From JANPLD01 sp964445765 (GTDB taxonomy: Bacteria > Pseudomonadota > Alphaproteobacteria > Rickettsiales > UBA8987): a DNA stretch of 64,000 bases. The position numbers and the translations under genes are program-made. A model generated the notes under the pieces. That model was not told the origin of the DNA, made no database searches, and saw only the letters and a program-made list of their open reading frames with translations. Every line of letters starts with the position of its first letter. The first letter of the stretch is position 1. Where the stretch lies: NCBI GenBank assembly GCA_964445765.1, contig CAYULD010000001.1:310001-374000 (forward strand), read 5' to 3'. Below, piece by piece: positions 59,214-64,000 of this stretch.

Positions 59214-59289
59214 GACAAGCTAAAATCCAAGCCCCAATCCCTAAGCCCTAACCCCTAATACCTAGAACCTAGCCCCTAATATAATTAAT

Positions 59290-60054
59290 CTAGCCAAATT
59301 TTTTTAGAATTTCTCTCGCAAGAAGCATATAGGCTTGCGCACCTGATGAGCGATGATCATAAATTATACCGGGTTTGCCATGGCTTGGTGCCTCTGACAG
59401 TTTAACATTTCTTGGAATGTAAGATCGAAATAATTTATCTCTAAAATGAGTTAAAATTTCTGCCTCAACATCTTGCGTTAATTTATTTCTCTTATCATAC
59501 ATTGTTAAAATTATACCGCCAATATCAAGATTTTCATTAAGATTATCTTGAACTAACTTTATAGTGTTAAGTAAATAAGATAAGCCTTCTAAAGAATAAA
59601 ACTCACATTGAAGTGGAATTAATGCGTAATCAGCAGCGGATAATGCATTAATAGTTAAAAGACCCAGAGATGGCGGGCAATCAATGAACACATAATCAAA
59701 ATCACCAGTAAAATTTTGTAATTTCTTTTTAAGAATAATATCTCTCCCAATTTTTGCGGCAAGTTGTAAATCACAAGCTGATAAATCAATAACCGCCGGG
59801 ATAATGGATAGATTAGGAATTTCAGTTTTCTGAATAGAATCTTGAACATTAATATTTTCATCAATTAATAAATCATAGGCACTTGGCTCACGATTTTCAG
59901 GCGGAATACCAAAAGCAGTGGTTGCATTACCCTGAGAATCAAGATCAATAAGCAAACATTTTTTGCCAGCAACCGCAATTGCTGTAGCTATATTAACTGC
60001 TGTAGTGGTTTTACCCACCCCACCTTTTTGATTTACTAATGCGAATATTTTCAC
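59290..60054 (-). CDS. parA: ParA/Soj chromosome partitioning ATPase
   Basis: A Walker-type ATPase that positions ParB-bound origins. The deviant Walker A motif is NQKGGVGKTTTAVNIATAIA, with the signature Lys. The A' motif LLIDLDSQGNATTAFG and Walker B DYVFIDCPPSLGLLTINA follow. At 254 residues, without an N-terminal HTH, it is the chromosomal Soj type. parB is not adjacent downstream, where only repeats and tRNA-Trp are found. Confidence 0.93.
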   Translation of the reverse strand: MKIFALVNQKGGVGKTTTAVNIATAIAVAGKKCLLIDLDSQGNATTAFGIPPENREPSAYDLLIDENINVQDSIQKTEIPNLSIIPAVIDLSACDLQLAAKIGRDIILKKKLQNFTGDFDYVFIDCPPSLGLLTINALSAADYALIPLQCEFYSLEGLSYLLNTIKLVQDNLNENLDIGGIILTMYDKRNKLTQDVEAEILTHFRDKLFRSYIPRNVKLSEAPSHGKPGIIYDHRSSGAQAYMLLAREILKKFG

Positions 60055-60106
60055 TCTAAAAACTTTTTTTGATTACATTTAACAATTTAGTTAAAAAATG
60101 GAAATA

Positions 60107-60628
60107 CTAATTTTTATATGGAAAGAATGTATATGATAAAGTTAGGTCAGTGATATTATCAAGCTCTTTATTTTTAAGGATTTCCGGATCTATAAAAAAT
60201 GACACAGGAAAAATAATTTTTTCTTTAGGTTTTATAAGTTGCCTTTCAAAGCAAAAACATTGAATTTTATTGAAATATCCGCCTATTTTTTCAGGTAAAA
60301 CATTATAAGTTGCCATACCCTCTATGGGTTTATCGCTATTATTAATCGCCTCAAAAAAAACTAATTTATTTTCACCGAGTTTAACTTCAACTTTATTATT
60401 AACTGGATAAAAACTCCAATCTAACTCTGGCTTTACATCAGCATTTAGAAGAACTTTGAATTTTCTATCATAAATTTTTTCAGGGGCTTTTTTAGCAATT
60501 TGCGTAGTGCCACCAAAACCAGTAACCTTGCAGAATAAATCATACAAAGGCACTGATGCATAAGCAAGTGCAAACATAGCAACCGCAACCCCAAATATAT
60601 TTATCGCAGTTGTAATATTTTTATTCAT
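60107..60628 (-). CDS. ctaG: Cytochrome c oxidase assembly protein CtaG (Cox11)
   Basis: Cox11 inserts copper into the CuB site of cytochrome c oxidase subunit I. The protein has a single N-terminal membrane anchor (FGVAVAMFALAYASVPLYDL) followed by the Cys in DLFCKVTGFGGTTQ. The copper-binding CFCF motif is in NKIQCFCFERQLIKPKEKI. It ends FFIDPEIL and then LTLSYTFF. At 173 residues it is typical. The upstream CoxF-like gene supports a remnant of the alphaproteobacterial cox operon. Confidence 0.95.
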   Translation of the reverse strand: MNKNITTAINIFGVAVAMFALAYASVPLYDLFCKVTGFGGTTQIAKKAPEKIYDRKFKVLLNADVKPELDWSFYPVNNKVEVKLGENKLVFFEAINNSDKPIEGMATYNVLPEKIGGYFNKIQCFCFERQLIKPKEKIIFPVSFFIDPEILKNKELDNITDLTLSYTFFPYKN

Positions 60629-60634
60629 TTTGGT

Positions 60635-60835
60635 TTAGGTGTTTGATATTATTCTTTTCTTATTTTCTCTAATAGCTTTTAAGTACTCATCTTGATTAAT
60701 ATAGCCACCCTCTGGCTGCTCTTCTCTCGCATCTTTTTCAGCTTGCCTTGTGACTTTTAAGTGAGCCTTATCTACTAATTCTTTTAAGTTATCACTTCCA
60801 TTTTTATCATTCTTTTCGTCATTATTATCACACAT
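60635..60835 (-). CDS. Small charged hypothetical protein upstream of ctaG
   Basis: A 66-residue, highly charged, cytoplasmic-looking protein (LKELVDKAHLKVTRQAEKDA, then GGYINQDEYLKAIRENKKR) that I do not recognise. It starts with ATG and ends six bases before ctaG, so it is probably cotranslated. No membrane segment or metal motif is seen. It could be an accessory of oxidase assembly by location only. Confidence 0.55.
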   Translation of the reverse strand: MCDNNDEKNDKNGSDNLKELVDKAHLKVTRQAEKDAREEQPEGGYINQDEYLKAIRENKKRIISNT

Positions 60836-60868
60836 AAAAAATGAGGTAGTTAAGTTATTTTGTAATTC

Positions 60869-61136
60869 ATCTGCAAAAATGCAGATATTTTATAACCTAG
60901 TTTTATTATATAGAATAGCTGGTTAAATAAAGCTATCTGCAAAAATGCAGATAAATAGAACAAGTTATAAAAAATAATTTTTTACTACAATAATTAAATT
61001 TAGGTTAATTTTTAGTAACCATATGCTGATATTGTGTCATTACCTGAATTTTGCCAGCAAGGCAAAATTATAGAGTAATCCATATAAAATTGTTCAGAAG
61101 AGCAATTTTATTAAAAAAGTTTTACTAAACTTTTTT
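60869..61136. repeat. Array of five short inverted repeats
   Basis: ATCTGCAAAAATGCAGAT occurs twice, identically (60869-60886 and 60935-60952). Further dyads are AATTTTGCC/GGCAAAATT (61047-61069), AAAATTGTTC/GAGCAATTTT (61086-61109) and AAAAAAGTTT/AAACTTTTTT (61113-61136). The two identical copies could be a regulator-binding site or hairpins in an RNA. Confidence 0.8.
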
Positions 61137-61142
61137 ATATAG

Positions 61143-61182
61143 ATACCCCTATAATTTTTTCTTACTAAAAAATTCGGGGTAT
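61143..61182. repeat. ATACCCC inverted-repeat hairpin, copy 2
   Basis: Arms ATACCCCTATAATTTTTT and AAAAAATTCGGGGTAT with loop CTTACT-like. It matches copy 1 at 59172-59213 over nearly all its length, and it ends 11 bases from the CoxF-like stop. Confidence 0.85.
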
Positions 61183-61192
61183 AACACTATCA

Positions 61193-61315
61193 CTAATAAG
61201 TTATCTGCAGTTTTACCAATGTAACTGCAAAAATAATAACCACTAAAAAAATTAAAATACCAAAGGTTAAATAGTTCTTAACCTTCTTTTCTTGATGGGC
61301 TTTTTCTATCGGCAT
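61193..61315 (-). CDS. CoxF-like small membrane protein
   Basis: A 40-residue reading frame starts with ATG and reads MPIEKAHQEKKVKNYLTFGI, then a membrane span with IFLVVIIFAVTLVKLQ. A short basic N-terminus, one transmembrane helix and the ending ..VT(I/L)VKL are what the small CoxF proteins of alphaproteobacterial cox operons show, and they normally lie between ctaB and ctaG. Here it is followed, after the hairpin array, by the 66-residue ORF and ctaG. ctaB and coxABC are not in the window. Confidence 0.65.
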   Translation of the reverse strand: MPIEKAHQEKKVKNYLTFGILIFLVVIIFAVTLVKLQITY

Positions 61316-61411
61316 AATTTTTTTATTTAATTTTAGAGCAAAATAGGCGTTTTGTAAATATATCCAAGTTAAAAGATATTAAAGAAATTTATATTTTACC
61401 CAAAGCTATAT

Positions 61412-61451
61412 TGTCATTCTGACCCTAGAGCGAAGCGAAGGGGAAGAATCT
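61412..61451. repeat. F-type dispersed repeat at the 3' end of the GIY-YIG gene
   Basis: GTCATTCTGACCCTAGAGCG then AAGCGAAGGGGAAGAATCT. The last bases overlap the GIY-YIG stop codon (61450-61452). Confidence 0.85.
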
Positions 61452-61740
61452 AATTATACCATTCAATACTTAAATCATTCCAATTAGGGTTTGAAGAATT
61501 AATAAGCTCATCCTTCTTTTTTCTTAGCCAACCTTTTAGCTGTTTCTCTCTGGCTATTGCTGGTATTGGTTCATCATAATTTTCATAATAAACTAATTTA
61601 GTCAGTTTATATTTTTTAGAAAAACCAATAATTTTCAGAGATTTATGCTCACTTATTCTTCTCATTAAGTTATTAGTAAAGCCAATATAAAGAGTAGAAT
61701 TTTTTGAATTAGTAAGAATATAAACTGAAAAGGTTTTCAT
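61450..61740 (-). CDS. GIY-YIG nuclease-family protein (UPF0213-like)
   Basis: A 96-residue single-domain nuclease. The motif VYILTNSKNSTLYIGFTNNL provides the GIY...YIG-type strands, followed by RRISEHKS with the conserved Arg. The Glu comes later (REKQLKGWLRKK). This is a stand-alone GIY-YIG of the YhbQ/UPF0213 kind. Its stop codon lies inside one copy of a dispersed repeat, and another copy in opposite orientation lies 23 bases before its start, so the gene and repeats may move or have spread together. Confidence 0.93.
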   Translation of the reverse strand: MKTFSVYILTNSKNSTLYIGFTNNLMRRISEHKSLKIIGFSKKYKLTKLVYYENYDEPIPAIAREKQLKGWLRKKKDELINSSNPNWNDLSIEWYN

Positions 61741-61762
61741 AGTTTTATTTATGAAGTTATTT

Positions 61763-61875
61763 TAGATCTTTCGCTTTGCTCAAGATGACTATGCATTATC
61801 ATTCTGACCCTAGAGCGAAGCGAAAGGGAAGAATCTAAGTTCTTGATTTTAGATCTTTCGCTTTGCTCAAGATGA
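61763..61875. repeat. Three dispersed repeat halves (R-F-R) upstream of the GIY-YIG gene
   Basis: R half TAGATCTTTCGCTTTGCTCA then AGATGAC at 61763-61789. F half (CATTCTGACCCTAGAGCGAA then GCGAAAGGGAAGAATCTA) at 61797-61837. Identical R half at 61850-61875. The two R copies are perfectly conserved, suggesting recent duplication. Confidence 0.88.
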
Positions 61876-61889
61876 CAAAAGAAATTTAT

Positions 61890-64000
61890 TCACCCAACCT
61901 GCCCGAGTGATACGATTTTAACTTTAGAAAATATTTCATTCTGAGAAATTACAGGGGTTTGAGGGCGAAAACGCTCAATCACTGCCCTAACATATGGCCT
62001 TATTGCTGGTGTTACAAGCAAGCAAGCATTTTGACCTTTCAGCGATAAATTATCTAATTGTGTTTTAACTTTAGTTATAAAATCTTGCAGTTTTGTAGGT
62101 GCCATTGCGAGTTGCTTTTCTTCACCGCTTCCAATAAGGCTTTCTGCGAATTGTTGCTCAAAGGCTGGGGATAAAGTTAAAACCAGCAATTCTGATTTAT
62201 TATTGAGATAATGATTTGAAATCTGCCTTGCAAGCCTTGCCCTTGCAAGTTCCGTTAAAATAAGCGGGCTTTGGGAAATCCTCGCACCTTCAGAAAGTGC
62301 TTCTAAAATTGTAGGTAAATCTCTGATGGAGATACCTTCAGAAAGCAATCTTTGCAAAACTTTCTGCAGAATACCAATAGAAATTTTGCTAGGAATTACA
62401 TCATCAACTAATTTTTTATGCTCCTCATCAACGCCATCAATTAGCTTTTTAGTTTCGGCAAAAGATAATAATTCCGCAATATTATCTTTTATCACTTCAG
62501 TTAAATGAGTGGTTATAATTGTAGGGGGCTGAACAATGGTATAACCTTTGAAGCTCGCTTCTTCACGCTTGGAATCTTCAATCCACTTAGCTGGCAAGCC
62601 AAAAGTTGGCTCTTTAGTATCAATTCCAATCACATCAATTCTGCCACCGCTTGGGTTCATAACAAGAAGCATATCTGGCATTAAACTACCCTTTCCGCAT
62701 TCCAACTCTTTAACTTTTATGGCATAATCATTAGCTGGTAATTGCATATTATCTTGAATACGAACAGAAGGCATTACAAAACCAAGCTCCCTAGCGATTT
62801 GAGTTCTAAGGGCTTTAACTTGATCAGTTAATTTTTGCCCCTTGCTGTAATTAATTAGTGAAAGCAAACCATAACCAAGTTCAAGGGTGATTAAATCTAT
62901 CTTCAAGGCTCTTTCTAAATCTCGCTCTGGCTTGGATGCCTCTTCCTCTTTTTTCTTTTTTTCCTCTAGTTCTTTTTGCTCTTTTTCTAAATTTTTAGAG
63001 TCTTCATCTTGCATAGGGTTTTTGGAGAGTTGATAGCCCATTAAACCTGTCATAGCTGAAAGAATAAGAAATGGAAAAGCAGGCAAACCGGGGATAATTG
63101 CAAGCACAAATGAAATACCACTAACCACCCACATCACACGAGGAAACCTGCCTAACTGCCCAAAAAAAGCCTTATCGGCTGAGCCTACAACGCCAGATTT
63201 AGTAACCAACAAACCTGCCCCTGTTGAAACAATTAGAGCTGGAATTTGCGACACTAAACCATCACCAATAGTAAGGGTTGTATAGGTTTTTGCACTGGTT
63301 GCAAAATCCAAATCTTTTTGAACCACCCCAATAATAATGCCACCTAGAAAATTGATGAAAGTAATTAAAATTCCAGCGATTGCATCACCACGAACAAATT
63401 TACTAGCACCATCCATAGCACCGTAAAAAGTGGATTCATCTTGAATTTCCTTTCGCCTTTTTCTAGCGGTTGCCTCATCAATTAAACCTGCAGATAAATC
63501 TGCATCTATTGCCATTTGCTTACCCGGCATCGCATCAAGGCTAAACCTAGCAGAAACCTCAGCAATTCTGCCAGAGCCTTTAGTTATAACCACGAAATTT
63601 ATTATGGTTAAAATGATAAATACTATCGCACCAATAACTATGTTATTACCCGTTACTAAAGTGCCGAAGGCGTGAATTACATTGCCGGCCGCCTCTGGCC
63701 CCATATGCCCCTCTGAAAGAATAGTTCTTGTGGTTGCAATATTCAGTGCAAGCCTAAGAAGTGCCGAAATTAAAAGTATGGTTGGAAATGTGCTAAATTC
63801 CAGCGGTTTTTGAATGAATAAAACATTTAACAAAATCAAAATTGAAAAAATTACTGAGACAGAAAGAAGAAAATCAAGCAAGATAACTGACACTGGAAAT
63901 AGCATCACCAAAAGAACACTGAAAATCCCTAGTGCGAATATAATATCAGTATATTTTCCAAGATTTAAGTATCGTGAAATAATACCCTGATTTTCAAATT
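61890..64000 (-). CDS. flhA: Flagellar export apparatus protein FlhA (5' end beyond window)
   Basis: FlhA is the nonameric membrane gate of the flagellar type III secretion system. The open frame continues to the window edge (GIISRYLNLGKYTDIIFALG), so the true start lies just outside. The transmembrane part has FSTFPTILLISALLRLALNI and GHMGPEAAGNVIHAFGTLV. The FHIPEP region RFSLDAMPGKQMAIDADLSA (then GLIDEATARKRRKE) is intact. The cytoplasmic C-terminal domain (residues ~360 onward) reaches the normal end with QTPVISQNEIFSKVKIVSLG. It confirms a flagellar system together with flgFGAH at the left edge. Confidence 0.96.
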   Translation of the reverse strand, partial: FENQGIISRYLNLGKYTDIIFALGIFSVLLVMLFPVSVILLDFLLSVSVIFSILILLNVLFIQKPLEFSTFPTILLISALLRLALNIATTRTILSEGHMGPEAAGNVIHAFGTLVTGNNIVIGAIVFIILTIINFVVITKGSGRIAEVSARFSLDAMPGKQMAIDADLSAGLIDEATARKRRKEIQDESTFYGAMDGASKFVRGDAIAGILITFINFLGGIIIGVVQKDLDFATSAKTYTTLTIGDGLVSQIPALIVSTGAGLLVTKSGVVGSADKAFFGQLGRFPRVMWVVSGISFVLAIIPGLPAFPFLILSAMTGLMGYQLSKNPMQDEDSKNLEKEQKELEEKKKKEEEASKPERDLERALKIDLITLELGYGLLSLINYSKGQKLTDQVKALRTQIARELGFVMPSVRIQDNMQLPANDYAIKVKELECGKGSLMPDMLLVMNPSGGRIDVIGIDTKEPTFGLPAKWIEDSKREEASFKGYTIVQPPTIITTHLTEVIKDNIAELLSFAETKKLIDGVDEEHKKLVDDVIPSKISIGILQKVLQRLLSEGISIRDLPTILEALSEGARISQSPLILTELARARLARQISNHYLNNKSELLVLTLSPAFEQQFAESLIGSGEEKQLAMAPTKLQDFITKVKTQLDNLSLKGQNACLLVTPAIRPYVRAVIERFRPQTPVISQNEIFSKVKIVSLGQVG

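Larger units (their letters stand above)
59042..59280. repeat. Composite inverted element with heptamer-repeat arms
   Basis: The left arm (59042-59088) and right arm (59225-59280) are imperfect reverse complements made of degenerate 7-base units of the CCCTAAY/CTAGG type (for example CCCTAAG CCCTAAC CCCTAAT). Between them lie the F/R repeat and the ATACCCC hairpin. The right arm resembles telomere-like heptamers but is not tandem-perfect. Confidence 0.65.
58840..59289. other. Repeat-rich intergenic region between parA and tRNA-Trp
   Basis: No ORF with coding character is seen on either strand in these 450 bases. They hold at least three nested inverted-repeat families, listed separately: the outer heptamer arms, the F/R half-elements, and the ATACCCC hairpin. 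tuf is not here. The promoter for the tRNA-Trp-secE-nusG operon must lie in the AT-rich part near 58860-59030, but I cannot single it out. Confidence 0.7.
60836..61192. other. Intergenic hairpin array (non-coding)
   Basis: Between the CoxF-like gene and the 66-residue ORF, I see no coding frame in these 357 bases. They hold six consecutive inverted repeats, listed separately. Confidence 0.7.

Noticed and set aside
59225..59280. CRISPR array or telomere-like sequence
   Set aside because: Units are seven bases, degenerate, and lack spacers; no cas genes are present.
63903..63911. FlhA start at the codons translated MVML
   Set aside because: The first codon is TTG, and conserved FlhA sequence continues upstream in frame to the window edge, so the real start lies outside.

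Overview
The window is AT-rich bacterial chromosome, most likely from an alphaproteobacterium of the Rickettsiales or a similar low-GC lineage. Evidence for this is a COQ9-family gene next to lgt, a UbiK-type factor, a CoxF-like/CtaG (Cox11) cytochrome-oxidase assembly pair, a 438-residue GltX, and flagellar genes arranged flgF-flgG-flgA-flgH with flhA elsewhere. The genes ilvC, trpD, metX and proC show more amino-acid biosynthesis than typical intracellular Rickettsia. The placement is inferred from gene content; no phylogeny was run.

Layout. 1-575: 3' end of a RelA/SpoT gene. 582-3805 (minus): flgF, flgG, flgA, flgH. 3952-5893 (minus): IHF, COQ9-family gene, lgt. 5960-8028 (plus): ubiK-like, proC, nagZ-like. 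8135-10050 (plus): two-gene restriction-modification cassette. 10088-12180 (plus): metX, sdhB. 12218-37349 (minus): one giant gene of about 8,380 codons. 37504-40812 (minus): cysS, an XRE antitoxin-like gene, gltX. 40923-42073 (minus): rplS, trmD. 42160-46853 (plus): rpsU, ilvC, tatD, trpD, a small Cys-motif membrane protein, ldcA. 46930-58839 (minus): tRNA-Trp, secE, nusG, rplK, rplA, rplJ, rplL, rpoB, rpoC. 59290-61315 (minus): coxF-like, a small hypothetical, ctaG, parA. 61450-64000 (minus): a GIY-YIG gene flanked by repeats, and flhA running off the edge.

The outstanding object is the giant gene. It fills about 39% of the window and has no signal peptide. It strings together recognisable but often degenerate modules: ankyrin-like repeats, a PcfJ-like domain, three zincin-type metallopeptidase sites (two from an internal duplication), two receiver-like domains, a pyruvate phosphate dikinase-like swivelling plus TIM-barrel module, a GT4 glycosyltransferase, a glutamyl-tRNA reductase-like module, coiled coils, a Gly/Ala-rich hydrophobic stretch and a Pro/Thr/Ala repeat tail. 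A 100-N assembly gap inside the tail repeats shifts the apparent frame. The true reading frame continues past it to 12218, so the small 155-codon ORF there is the C-terminus of the giant protein and not a separate gene.

Intergenic DNA carries several families of short dispersed inverted repeats. They concentrate around 43450-43622, 59042-59280 and 60869-61875, and one pair flanks the GIY-YIG nuclease gene closely.
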